Origin: Clostridia bacterium
GTDB lineage: Bacteria > Bacillota > Clostridia > Christensenellales > Aristaeellaceae
Direction of reading: 5' to 3'
DNA: 61,693 nucleotides
NCBI GenBank assembly: GCA_017938695.1
Contig: JAGBBA010000045.1
Span: 1-61,693 of the forward strand
Shown here: one piece after another, positions 41,864 to 50,291 of the stretch
Layout of the letters: the number at the start of each line of letters is the position of its first letter
Position numbering within the stretch: the first letter of the stretch is position 1
Made by a program: the position numbers and the translations under genes
The notes under the pieces: generated by a model
Told to the model about the DNA's origin: nothing
What the model saw: the letters and a program-made list of their open reading frames with translations, nothing else
Databases searched by the model: none

Positions 41864-43258
41864 TTAATCCAGATTATCCCGGGTGATGTTCCTGATCCAG
41901 CCCTTTTTCTTGTAATGCCAGATGTTCACCGGCATCTTCACAAACTCATCCAGGCAGAGGATGAAATACACCCACATCTCCGGCAGCTTGAACACGAATG
42001 CGCACAGGAGGCCCACCGGCACCGCATAGCCCCACATGGCCACCGTATCGCAGATGAGGCCGTACTTCACATCTCCGCCGGCGCGGAAAATGCCGCAGAT
42101 GAGCATCGTGTTCACCGACATACCCATGATGTAATACGCATTGATGAACAGCATGATGTTCAGCTCGGACTTCACCACATCCGTCACGGTAACATAAAGG
42201 TGCATGAAATCCAGCACCACCGGCCGGCACAGCAGGATCACCGCGCCGCCCAGCAAAGCCGTGATGATACTCAGGCCCACAAAGCGCTTGGCGTATACCT
42301 TGGCTTCCTCCAGGCGGTTGTCGCCCATGGCCTTGCCCAGGATAATACCAGCCGCCGATGCTGTGCCAAAGCACACCACCGTACCCAGATTGCGCACCAC
42401 CGAGGCCACGGAGTTCGCCGCCACGATGTCGCTGCTCAGGTGGCCCAGGATCACCGAATACACGCTGAACGCCAGGCCCCAGATGATATCGTTGCCCGCC
42501 GCCGGAACCGCCAGGCGCATGAAGTCCCGCATCAGCTGGCCGCCCCGGGCCAGGAGGTACTTCACCTTCAGCCGGATGATCTTGCAGCGCGTGCCGTCAA
42601 TGATGCACACCGCTACCTCCACCGCACGGGTGATGGAGGTGGCCAGGGCCACACCCATAATGCCCAGCTTGGAAAACGGACCAATACCGAAAATGAAGCA
42701 GGCGTTCAGCACCACGTTCATGATCACCGCAGAACAGTGCACCGCCGCGCTCATCTTCACACGCTCCACCGAGCGCATCACGCTCAGGTAGATCTGTGCA
42801 AAGGCACCCAGCACATAGGAGGCACTCACCACCCGAAGGTAAACGGCACCCTCTTTGATCAGCTCCAGGTCGTCGGTATAAATGCGCATGAGGGCCTCCG
42901 GGCACACAGCCGCAGCGATGCCGAACACCGCGCCCACCAGCAGCGCAATGCGCAGGGCCATGCCCATGACCTTCTCCACCGTTTTGCGGTCGCCCTTGCC
43001 CCAGTACTGGGCCGCCATCACCGCCGAGGCAGAGGACAGCCCATAAATCAGGTTGCTGAGGATAAAGGCGATCTGTCCTGCCAGCGAGGAAGCACTCAAC
43101 GCCGCCTGGGACACAAAGGACAGCATCAGCACGTCGGCGGAGTTCACCGCCGCATCCATAAAGTTTTGCAGGGCAATGGGCAGGGTGATGCGCATCGCCT
43201 GCTTATAAAAGGAACGCTTCTCCTCACGGGAGCCAAGCTTCCAGGTCATTTCACTCAT
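41864..43258 (-). CDS. MATE-family efflux transporter
   Basis: The product is 464 residues with 12 membrane helices and the two-fold MATE repeat. It has SKLGIMGVALATSITRAVEV at the end of the first half, and in the second half AAGIILGKAMGDNRLEEAKVYA, the usual Gly-rich intracellular loop. It exports organic cations or drugs in exchange for Na+ or H+; the substrate is unknown. The ATG directly follows the PAP2 stop, so it is translated from the same message. Confidence 0.92.
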   Translation of the reverse strand: MSEMTWKLGSREEKRSFYKQAMRITLPIALQNFMDAAVNSADVLMLSFVSQAALSASSLAGQIAFILSNLIYGLSSASAVMAAQYWGKGDRKTVEKVMGMALRIALLVGAVFGIAAAVCPEALMRIYTDDLELIKEGAVYLRVVSASYVLGAFAQIYLSVMRSVERVKMSAAVHCSAVIMNVVLNACFIFGIGPFSKLGIMGVALATSITRAVEVAVCIIDGTRCKIIRLKVKYLLARGGQLMRDFMRLAVPAAGNDIIWGLAFSVYSVILGHLSSDIVAANSVASVVRNLGTVVCFGTASAAGIILGKAMGDNRLEEAKVYAKRFVGLSIITALLGGAVILLCRPVVLDFMHLYVTVTDVVKSELNIMLFINAYYIMGMSVNTMLICGIFRAGGDVKYGLICDTVAMWGYAVPVGLLCAFVFKLPEMWVYFILCLDEFVKMPVNIWHYKKKGWIRNITRDNLD

Positions 43259-44185
43259 TTATGCAGAAACCTCCGTCTTGGCCCGGCCAAGCTTATTCCA
43301 CCACTTGAAGGACATGGGCCACAGAATGCCGCCCACTGCCGTCATCAGGAAGTAGCGGATGCCGTGGGCGAACATGGCCTCGCCGAAGATCGCCGTGAAC
43401 ACCGGTTTCAGGCCGGACTTTACCGCCACCACCAGGAGCAGTCCGATGACCACCTTGCATACCTGCGCCCACCACACCGCCTTGGTGTCGAAGTGCAGGT
43501 ACTTCTCATCCAGCCACCAGGCCAGCAGCACGCCAGCCGTTACGCCCACCACCTGCCAGGCAGCCTTCACGCCGTGAGCATCGAACTCCGCCACATTGGC
43601 CGCCCGGGCAGGCATGAACAGCACATAGGCCATCAGGGCCAGAGCCAACAGCATGGAGCCGATGTTCACCAGCCAGGTCACCTTGCCGCCCTTGTTGTAC
43701 AGCCAGGTCATCAGCAGCACCGTCACTGTGCCCGTAACGAGGGACACCCCCACGTCCATGGGCGTATGCACACCCAGGTACATGCGGGAGAAGCCCACGA
43801 TCAGCACCGCCGCAATGCAGGCGATGGTCACGCCGGTCTTCTTCTGCCAGGCAGCCAGACCGCCGAAGCATGTTGCAGCCGACTGGGTGTGGCCGCTGGG
43901 GAAAGAATACCCCGTGGCCGCATCCCGGGCAGCCTCCACAATGGTAAAGGAGGGATCCAGCACCCAGGGCCGCGGCACCAGGAAGATCGCCTTCAGCAGC
44001 TGATTCAGCGCAGTGCCAGCCATGCCCATCACCATAAAGCGGTAGCCCCAGGCCTTGTTGCAGCACCACAAAATCACCATGGCAATGACCATGAACACGG
44101 TTTCATCGCCCATTTCCGTCAAAACCAGCATCAGTTCATCCAGCCAGGGCATGCGGATGGACTCCAGCCATTTCAAAACAGCCAT
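43259..44185 (-). CDS. PAP2-family membrane phosphatase
   Basis: The product is 308 residues with about eight membrane helices. The three phosphatase motifs are complete: KAIFLVPRP (KxxxxxxRP), YSFPSGHTQ (PSGH) and SRMYLGVHTPMDV (SRxxxxxHxxxD). It dephosphorylates lipid phosphates such as undecaprenyl diphosphate or phosphatidic acid on the outer membrane face. The C-terminal 120 residues with additional helices are longer than in BcrC-type members. It lies between GH2 and MATE genes with gaps of one and zero bases. Confidence 0.9.
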   Translation of the reverse strand: MAVLKWLESIRMPWLDELMLVLTEMGDETVFMVIAMVILWCCNKAWGYRFMVMGMAGTALNQLLKAIFLVPRPWVLDPSFTIVEAARDAATGYSFPSGHTQSAATCFGGLAAWQKKTGVTIACIAAVLIVGFSRMYLGVHTPMDVGVSLVTGTVTVLLMTWLYNKGGKVTWLVNIGSMLLALALMAYVLFMPARAANVAEFDAHGVKAAWQVVGVTAGVLLAWWLDEKYLHFDTKAVWWAQVCKVVIGLLLVVAVKSGLKPVFTAIFGEAMFAHGIRYFLMTAVGGILWPMSFKWWNKLGRAKTEVSA

Positions 44186-44186
44186 A

Positions 44187-46829
44187 TTAATTCTCCTTCA
44201 TTTGCATCAAAGCCTGGGCCAGGCATTGGGCCTCGGGCTCATGGGCGATCTCCCACAGGCGGATGGTGCAGTGCAGCACGCCATCCTTCACATACACAAT
44301 ACCCATGCGGTCGCAGCGTTCCACGTTGTCGATCATCTCCACCGCCATGTCCGCTGGGGCGTCCAGCACCTCGCAGTGGGCATGCTGCAGCAGCCTGTAC
44401 CAGGGCGGCGTGGTGCTATTCTCCGCCGGGAAACCCTGCAGGGCCGGATGTTCCGGCTGGATGCACAGGCCCATGGTGCCCACCGGCACCGGCCGGCCCA
44501 TGGACTCGGAGATCGACCGGAACATGGAATAGCACCAGAAGTCCGTGCAGTATTCCGCAGGCCGCTTGTCCGTGCTGTCCGGCACGACGATGTCGCCAGG
44601 CCGAGCCTGGTCAATGCTGGGCACGAAGCGCACCATCTTTTCACCCAGCCGGATGCCCTCTTCGGTGATCGTCACCTGGCTCTCCGGGAACACCCACACC
44701 GGGTATTCATTCCAGGTGCCGTCCTCCAGTTCCAGGCGGATGGTCAGGCAGCGGGGCTTCGTTGCCTCCACCGCGCCGAAGCTCACCGTGCCGCAGTCTG
44801 TCAGGCGTTCGGTAGCCTTGGGCACAGGCACTGTATACTTGGCAATGACCTCGCCATTTTCCAGCAGCGTGCAGGTCACCTGAGTATGCTGACGGTCGTG
44901 ATCCGTTTCCGAAACCATCACGCCCAGCTTCACTTCGTCGCCGCTTTTCAGCACAAAACGTTCCATGCAGCCCAGCACCACGCAGGGCGCGCAGAAGCTG
45001 CGCCACACCTCCGGCGTGACCAGACCCTTGGATTCCATAAAGGCGTTCAGTACGCCCACCAGGGCCGTACCCTGGCCCGGGAAATCCTTCAGATCCAGCA
45101 GCTGGAAGCCGCTCAGTTCCCGGGAGCGCAGCGCGGTTTCGATTTCCCGGCGGTAGCAGTCCACCGCCAGCCTGCCAGCAGCGCGGAAGTACTCCTCATG
45201 CTTATCAAACAGGCCCTTGTCCTTCAGCCGCGCGGCAAAGGCCTCGAAATTACGTGGCTTCAGCGCACCGGTGTACCGGGCGATCTCGTTAAAATCGGGG
45301 TAGAAGGTATACTGGCCCACCTCGTGGGAGATCACCGGCACCTGGGGCAGCAGCATATCGCCTGCCTGGGTGTCCACTTCCTTCACGCCGGTGCCGTACT
45401 GGATCAGCGTCTTCCCTGCATGCTGCTCCCCTGCCTTCACCACGCTGGGCGCGATGATGGCGTCATAGTTGTACACCGACTCCGGCTCCGTCAGCTGCAC
45501 ATGGCCCTGGGGCGCATCGCACATGGCATAGGAGCCGCGGAACAGCCGCTCCCTGTCCAGGCGCACACCGCAGAAGAGGTTTTCCTCCTCCAGCACCACG
45601 GGCACAAACTGAAAATTGTTGGAGCCGGAAACGTACAGTTTATCCGTCGAAAAAGCCTTGTAGCCCCGCAGCATCTCGTTCAGCCGTTCATGGCTGCCCC
45701 ACAGTTCGTTGCCCATGCTCATGATCACAAAGGAGGGATGGTGCCCGAAACTGCGCAGAATGCCGAAGCCTTCCTCAATCAGGTAGGCCTGTTCCGTTTC
45801 ATTGTAGCCTTCTTCGCCCGGTGCCGCCACCGTGCCCCAGAAGGGCAGCTCCGGCTCCATGTAGATGCCCATCTGATCCGCCGCGGCAAAGGCAGCTTCC
45901 GGCGGACAGCAGGTGTGATAACGCAGATGGTTGATGCCGTATTCCTTCAGCGTACGCATGGCCCGCAGCCAGCTTTCCACATCCGTGGGCGCATAGCCGG
46001 TCTCCGGCCAGACAAGGCCGTCATGGGTGCCGCGCAGGAACACGCTGCGGCCGTTCACCAGCAGCGTGCGGCCCTGAGTGGTCATGCGGCGCATACCGAA
46101 GCTGCGCACAGCCTCAGCGTCGCCCACCGTCAGGCGCAGGGTCAGCAGGTTGGGGTGGAATTCATCCCACAGGGGCGGCTGCTGGTCAAAGGTGTATACC
46201 AGGTCGATCTTCCCGTCGGCTACCGGAGCCTCCACTGTGCCGTAGCCCTCCACGGTGATCACTGCCTTGCCCTCGTGAGCTCCCTGCACCTGCGCCGTGA
46301 TCTGCACGCTTTGCAGATCATCCTGAGGCGTGATCATCACATCCTGCAGGATGGTTTCGCACAGGGTCAAGCTCATTTCACCGGTGATGCCGTTCCAGTT
46401 GGTCTGGGTATCGGGCGAAGTCATGTGGCCGCCCTTCGTGGGGTAATCCACATTGCTTACGCGGATCACCATTTTGTGCTGGCCAGCCTCAGGCCCATCA
46501 AAAATATACACATGGGGCGCACACAGGCTGTTGCGGCTACCCAGCAGCACGCCGTCCACCCACACGGTGGTCTGACGAGTGCGCTCCAGCTTCAGCACGG
46601 CATAGGTATGCTTCTCCGTCACCGCAAAGCTTCGCCGGAACCAGGCATACCCTTCAAACTTATATTCGTCGGTGAGATACCCCTCAGGCCGCTCTTCGTT
46701 CACTTTCCCCAGCTTGGCATACGACGTGCTGCCCGGCAGCTGAATGCTGTCAGGATAAACCACAGGCTGCTCCGCCTGCTTATGGGCATCCAGTGCTGCT
46801 TGCCACACACCGCTCAGATTGATCTTCAT
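44187..46829 (-). CDS. Glycoside hydrolase family 2 protein
   Basis: The product is 880 residues without a signal peptide, so it acts inside the cell. The sugar-binding domain (about 1-160; RRSFAVTEKHTYAVLKLERT), Ig-like domain and TIM barrel (about 255-560) follow GH2 order. NGRSVFLRGTHDGLVWPETG leads the barrel, the acid/base is the Glu of SMGNELWG, and the probable nucleophile is in ISHEVGQY. The C-terminal 300 residues include an extra beta domain. It could be a beta-galactosidase, glucuronidase or related exo-enzyme; specificity cannot be read. The start is ATG 46829 with GAAGGA; first gene of the operon with PAP2 and MATE. Confidence 0.85.
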   Translation of the reverse strand: MKINLSGVWQAALDAHKQAEQPVVYPDSIQLPGSTSYAKLGKVNEERPEGYLTDEYKFEGYAWFRRSFAVTEKHTYAVLKLERTRQTTVWVDGVLLGSRNSLCAPHVYIFDGPEAGQHKMVIRVSNVDYPTKGGHMTSPDTQTNWNGITGEMSLTLCETILQDVMITPQDDLQSVQITAQVQGAHEGKAVITVEGYGTVEAPVADGKIDLVYTFDQQPPLWDEFHPNLLTLRLTVGDAEAVRSFGMRRMTTQGRTLLVNGRSVFLRGTHDGLVWPETGYAPTDVESWLRAMRTLKEYGINHLRYHTCCPPEAAFAAADQMGIYMEPELPFWGTVAAPGEEGYNETEQAYLIEEGFGILRSFGHHPSFVIMSMGNELWGSHERLNEMLRGYKAFSTDKLYVSGSNNFQFVPVVLEEENLFCGVRLDRERLFRGSYAMCDAPQGHVQLTEPESVYNYDAIIAPSVVKAGEQHAGKTLIQYGTGVKEVDTQAGDMLLPQVPVISHEVGQYTFYPDFNEIARYTGALKPRNFEAFAARLKDKGLFDKHEEYFRAAGRLAVDCYRREIETALRSRELSGFQLLDLKDFPGQGTALVGVLNAFMESKGLVTPEVWRSFCAPCVVLGCMERFVLKSGDEVKLGVMVSETDHDRQHTQVTCTLLENGEVIAKYTVPVPKATERLTDCGTVSFGAVEATKPRCLTIRLELEDGTWNEYPVWVFPESQVTITEEGIRLGEKMVRFVPSIDQARPGDIVVPDSTDKRPAEYCTDFWCYSMFRSISESMGRPVPVGTMGLCIQPEHPALQGFPAENSTTPPWYRLLQHAHCEVLDAPADMAVEMIDNVERCDRMGIVYVKDGVLHCTIRLWEIAHEPEAQCLAQALMQMKEN

Positions 46830-47144
46830 CGTATTTTTCCTTCCGGACAGTGCTTCTTTCCAATTAAAATAAACACGAGTCCTGCTTTTGTCCACGCACA
46901 GTTTACCATAATCTCCCCTGCCATTCAACATGAAACTTTGATGAGAAATAACCCGTTTCCCTGTTCAAAAATTCCCTGCCGTGGTATAATATCACAGGTG
47001 CCTTAGGAAAGGCTCATCCTGCTGTACCCGATGTTTTTCCATGCAGGCCATAGCAAAAACGGCATTGCGAATCCTTATGAGCGCATCATATTCCAGTGCA
47101 GGCATCCATCCGCAGCCTTGAAACCAACCAAAGGAAGGATCACC

Positions 47145-48269
47145 ATGAAGCTGAACCGCAAAACATTATTCGAGATCGCCATCGCCGCGCTGCTTTTATT
47201 CCTGGCCATCCATTACTGGGATCAGGCTGTGGGCGTGGTGGGGCTGATCTTCGCAGCCGCGTCGCCCCTTGTGTTCGGCGGCATTCTGGCGTTTATCGTC
47301 AACATCCTCATGAGCTTTTACGAGCGCAACCTTCACCGGCTGATCAAGCCGAAAAAGCCGCTGAAATTCCTGCGGCCCCTGTGCATGCTGCTGGCCTTTG
47401 TCACCCTGGTATTGGTGATCTTCCTGATCATCCGCATGATCGTCCCCGAGCTGTACGAGTGCCTTGAGGTGCTGGTGGGGGCCATCCCCAACGCGCTGCG
47501 CACCGTGGCCCGCTGGGCTGAGGATACCCTGAACATTTCCGGCCTGTTTAACCAGGTAATGGTCGAATGGCAGGCTAACCAGGAAAAGCTGCAGGAAACC
47601 ATCTCCAAGGGTTTCAACGCCGTGCTTTACGGCGCAGGCAGCGTGATGAGCGTGGTAGTCAGTGCCACCTCCACCGTGGTTTCCAGCGTGATCACCCTGT
47701 TCCTGGGCGTGGTCTTTGCCATCCACCTGCTCACCGGTAAGGAACGCCTTGGCGCGCAGGTGAAAAAGCTGATGGACCACTTCCTGCCTGAGAAAATCAA
47801 CAGCCGCGCCCGTTATGCCCTGAACATCCTGAACGACAGCTTCCACAGCTACATCGTCTGCCAGGTCACCGAGGCCTGCATCCTGGGTGCCCTTTGCTCC
47901 ATCGGCATGATGATCCTGCGCCTGGATTACGCCCTGATGATCGGCTGCCTGATCGGCGTCACCGCGCTGATTCCCATTGCCGGTGCCTATATCGGCGGCG
48001 GCATCGGTGCCATCATGCTGTTTTCGGTGGACCCCACCAAGGCATTGATCTTCATCATCTTCCTGGTGGTGCTCCAGCAGATCGAGGGCAACGTCATCTA
48101 TCCCCGCGTAGCCGGTTCTTCCCTGGGCCTGCCAGGCATCCTGGTGCTGGCTGCCATCACCATCGGAGGCGGCCTGCTGGGCATCACCGGCATGCTGATC
48201 GGCGTACCGCTGACCACCGCCATCTACCGCATGCTGAAGGATCACGTCAGCAAACCCAAAGCCGCATAA
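47145..48269 (+). CDS. AI-2E family transporter (PerM/YtvI-like membrane protein)
   Basis: The product is 374 residues with seven to eight membrane helices. The N-terminal pair (LFEIAIAALLLFLAIHYWDQ) is followed by a soluble segment and the conserved late helices containing GVTALIPIAGAYIGGGIGAI and LQQIEGNVIYPRVAG. Members export autoinducer-like molecules, or act in Na+/H+ exchange; the substrate is not predictable. The start is ATG 47145 after GGAAGG, 38 codons into the longer open frame. TATAAT at 46985-46990 could be its -10, but the -35 is poor. Confidence 0.88.
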   Translation: MKLNRKTLFEIAIAALLLFLAIHYWDQAVGVVGLIFAAASPLVFGGILAFIVNILMSFYERNLHRLIKPKKPLKFLRPLCMLLAFVTLVLVIFLIIRMIVPELYECLEVLVGAIPNALRTVARWAEDTLNISGLFNQVMVEWQANQEKLQETISKGFNAVLYGAGSVMSVVVSATSTVVSSVITLFLGVVFAIHLLTGKERLGAQVKKLMDHFLPEKINSRARYALNILNDSFHSYIVCQVTEACILGALCSIGMMILRLDYALMIGCLIGVTALIPIAGAYIGGGIGAIMLFSVDPTKALIFIIFLVVLQQIEGNVIYPRVAGSSLGLPGILVLAAITIGGGLLGITGMLIGVPLTTAIYRMLKDHVSKPKAA

Positions 48270-48280
48270 CAAACGCTGCC

Positions 48281-48305
48281 CCGCAAGCCATTGGCCTGCG
48301 GGGCG
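48281..48305 (+). terminator. Terminator between the AI-2E transporter and GNAT genes
   Basis: Stem CCCCGCA/TGCGGGG with an 11-base loop between the two converging genes; no long T-run, so efficiency is uncertain. Confidence 0.55.
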
Positions 48306-48309
48306 CTTA

Positions 48310-48804
48310 TTATTCAAAATGAATCTTCATCATCAGGCACGGGGCGCCTTCTTCACCGATATACACGCCTTCGCTGCGGAACCCGGCCTTTTCGTAACAG
48401 CGGACGGCCCGCTTGTTCTCCACCTCAGGATCAATGAACAGCGTCTTGACACCCGGATGCTTTTCTCGGATTACCTCCACCATCTGTCGCAATGCCTCGG
48501 AGCCGAATCCCCTGCTGCGGTTTTTCACCGCGCCGATCCACATATCCAGCCCGATGGTCTGCGCATCCTGAATGTAGTACTGGATAAACCCAATGGGCTG
48601 GCCCCCATGCAGGATGAAATACGGGAACACGTCCTTGGGATGCTTCACCCGTTCGCCGTATTTCTCAATGATTCTCTCCAGCGACACCGGCGGCTCGCCC
48701 TTTTCATCGCACCACACCCACTGCTGCAATTCCGGCTCCAGAAACCAGCTGCGCAACGCCTGGTAGTCTGCCATGGTGTCTTCCATCAGCCGCAGAGTGA
48801 TCAT
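48310..48804 (-). CDS. GNAT acetyltransferase, AAC(6')-like
   Basis: The product is 164 residues. WIGAVKNRSRGFGSEALRQM is the acetyl-CoA-binding motif A and DPEVENKRAVRCYEKAGF motif B. Overall order and the WVWCDEKGEPPVSLERIIEK segment resemble aminoglycoside 6'-N-acetyltransferases, which inactivate aminoglycosides, but general GNATs look similar. The start is ATG 48804 (GGGAGG at seven bases), ten codons inside the longer frame. Confidence 0.8.
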   Translation of the reverse strand: MITLRLMEDTMADYQALRSWFLEPELQQWVWCDEKGEPPVSLERIIEKYGERVKHPKDVFPYFILHGGQPIGFIQYYIQDAQTIGLDMWIGAVKNRSRGFGSEALRQMVEVIREKHPGVKTLFIDPEVENKRAVRCYEKAGFRSEGVYIGEEGAPCLMMKIHFE

Positions 48805-48832
48805 GCCGATGCCTCCCTTTTCTGCAGGTAAC

Positions 48833-48867
48833 AAAAAAACCTTGAACCATCAAGATTCAAGGTTTGC
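48833..48867 (-). terminator. Terminator of the tRNA-fMet/tRNA-Met pair
   Basis: AAACCTTGAA/TTCAAGGTTT stem, followed on the minus strand by a T-run, directly after tRNA-Met. Confidence 0.85.
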
Positions 48868-48868
48868 G

Positions 48869-48942
48869 TGGCTCCGATTGGACTCGAACCAATGACACTC
48901 CGGGTATGAACCGAATGCTCTAGCCAACTGAGCTACGGAGCC
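48869..48942 (-). tRNA. tRNA-Met(CAT), elongator type
   Basis: 74 nucleotides without CCA. Acceptor GGCTCCG/CGGAGCC with A73; D-arm GCTCAGTTGGCTAGAGC; anticodon CAT; T-arm ATTGGTTCGAGTCCAAT. A normal first base pair (G1-C72) and no GGG/CCC anticodon-stem triplet mark it as elongator methionine (or possibly the lysidine-modified Ile tRNA, which I cannot exclude). Confidence 0.9.
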
Positions 48943-48950
48943 ACATGTGG

Positions 48951-49024
<74 letters not shown>

Positions 49025-49053
49025 TCATCATCACCTTAGCGGCGACAAGGGAT

Positions 49054-49082
49054 ATAATACACGATTCCAGGCAGAATGTCAA
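49054..49082 (-). promoter_or_regulatory. Promoter of the tRNA-fMet/tRNA-Met operon
   Basis: Minus strand: consensus TTGACA (49077-49082), 17 bases, TATTAT (49054-49059), about 29 bases before tRNA-fMet. Confidence 0.85.
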
Positions 49083-49175
49083 GCACTTTTTCAAAAAAAG
49101 TTTCATGAACTTTCCAAGCTGTCCGCGGCAGGCGATGCGTCCCATCCCCTGCCGCGGACAGCTTGCAGTGCCGGA

Positions 49176-49493
49176 TCATTCCAGCAGGAACATCTGCATC
49201 ATCTTGGGCTGCGCGCCGGTCACAGGATCCATCTCCAGCTCCAGCACATCCTCCATATACACATTCCAGCGGTCCACAATGGGGCTGCCGGCCTGGGTCT
49301 TCTCAGCAAATTCAATGCCCTTTTCGCATTCATAATAGCCGAACAGCACATCGCCATCGGACCAGATGGTATAGTTGCAGATGCCGGCCGCCTTCAGCAG
49401 CTCCTTCATCTCGGGCCAGATCTCATCGTGGCGGCGTTTGTATTCGGCCTGCATGCCAGGCTTGATGCGTCCCTTCCAGGCAAAACGTTCCAT
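49176..49493 (-). CDS. rhaM: L-rhamnose mutarotase
   Basis: The product is 105 residues. AWKGRIKPGMQAEYKRRHDE contains the catalytic His, followed by IWPEMKELLKAAGICNYTIW and the conserved FGYYECEK and WNVYMEDVLE. It interconverts alpha and beta rhamnose anomers. The start is ATG 49493 with GGAG upstream. No other rhamnose gene is in the window, so it serves a pathway encoded elsewhere or acts on a related sugar. Confidence 0.9.
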   Translation of the reverse strand: MERFAWKGRIKPGMQAEYKRRHDEIWPEMKELLKAAGICNYTIWSDGDVLFGYYECEKGIEFAEKTQAGSPIVDRWNVYMEDVLELEMDPVTGAQPKMMQMFLLE

Positions 49494-49595
49494 AGAGCAA
49501 ATCTCCTTTGCAATTGTTTTGCTGCATACATTCGCCGCCGCCTGGCCCGATTCCTGCAACAGAAAAGCAGCAGACACCATGTCTGCTGCTGAAAA

Positions 49596-50057
49596 TCAGT
49601 TGTTGATCGTCCCCATAATGCGCACGATGCTGCCCAGCGCGTTGTTCAGCTCCTTGGCTTCGCTGCGGCTCAGGCTTTCGCGCCACTCGGTCACCTGCTT
49701 GGCGATATCCTCGCGGATCGCCTCCAGGCGTTTTTCGCCTTCGGGCAGCAGATGCACATTCACAATGCGGCGATCCTGCTCGCTGCGCACACGCTCCACC
49801 AGGCCGTCGTCCCTCAGGCTGTCCACCAGAGGGGTGATGTTCGGCTTGGCAATACCCAGCCGGTCGGAGATCTGACCGATGGACATGGGGCCCTGGGACA
49901 GCATGATCAGAATCTGGATATGGGAAAAAGGCATCTGATGCACACGCACCAGTTCATCCACATGGATCACGCGCTTGGGGAACAGCGGCAGCAGGTCAAA
50001 CAGATTGCCGGAAAGGCTGTTGACAAGCGTTGCATCTTCATTCCATTTCTTTGGCAT
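49596..50057 (-). CDS. MarR-family transcriptional regulator
   Basis: The product is 153 residues. The winged helix is at about 50-115: PFSHIQILIMLSQGPMSIGQ, SDRLGIAKPNITPLVDSLRD (recognition helix), then the wing SEQDRRIVNVHLLPEG. No redox Cys is present, unlike ohrR. The start is ATG 50057, inside a longer open frame that runs through its promoter. It is transcribed divergently from the MFS gene 235 bases away and probably controls it. Confidence 0.88.
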   Translation of the reverse strand: MPKKWNEDATLVNSLSGNLFDLLPLFPKRVIHVDELVRVHQMPFSHIQILIMLSQGPMSIGQISDRLGIAKPNITPLVDSLRDDGLVERVRSEQDRRIVNVHLLPEGEKRLEAIREDIAKQVTEWRESLSRSEAKELNNALGSIVRIMGTINN

Positions 50058-50091
50058 AAGGTCACACCGTCCTACAAATATATACAGGTTT

Positions 50092-50120
50092 TTTATAACA
50101 AATGAATTTTCGTGTGTCAA
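50092..50120 (-). promoter_or_regulatory. Promoter of the MarR gene
   Basis: Minus strand: consensus TTGACA (50115-50120), 17 bases, TATAAA (50092-50097), 35 bases before the start codon. Confidence 0.75.
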
Positions 50121-50225
50121 GGTGAAAACATCGCTTTTTGTGTGATAACGCAACACATTTTGCAAAAACACACCAAGCTGTGTTATTCATTTTCTGTATG
50201 AACAAGTGTATCCTGCTGTGCATGC

Positions 50226-50254
50226 TTGCCAAGCCCGTTCCCCCCTGTTATAAT
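50226..50254 (+). promoter_or_regulatory. Promoter of the MFS transporter gene
   Basis: TTGCCA (50226-50231), 17 bases, perfect TATAAT (50249-50254), 37 bases before the start codon. The 105 bases between this and the divergent MarR promoter are AT-rich and would be the place for a MarR operator. Confidence 0.75.
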
Positions 50255-50291
50255 GAATATACTTCCCTTACTGCAGAAAGGAGCACGAACC

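Noticed and set aside
41915-44668. 917-codon plus-strand frame opposite MATE and PAP2 genes
   Set aside because: Antisense shadow with extreme His/Gln content.
44055-47006. Very long open frame (983 codons) on the plus strand, opposite the GH2 and PAP2 genes
   Set aside because: It is antisense to well-supported genes; GC-rich third positions remove stops on the other strand. Its translation is His/Gln/Arg-rich and unlike any protein.
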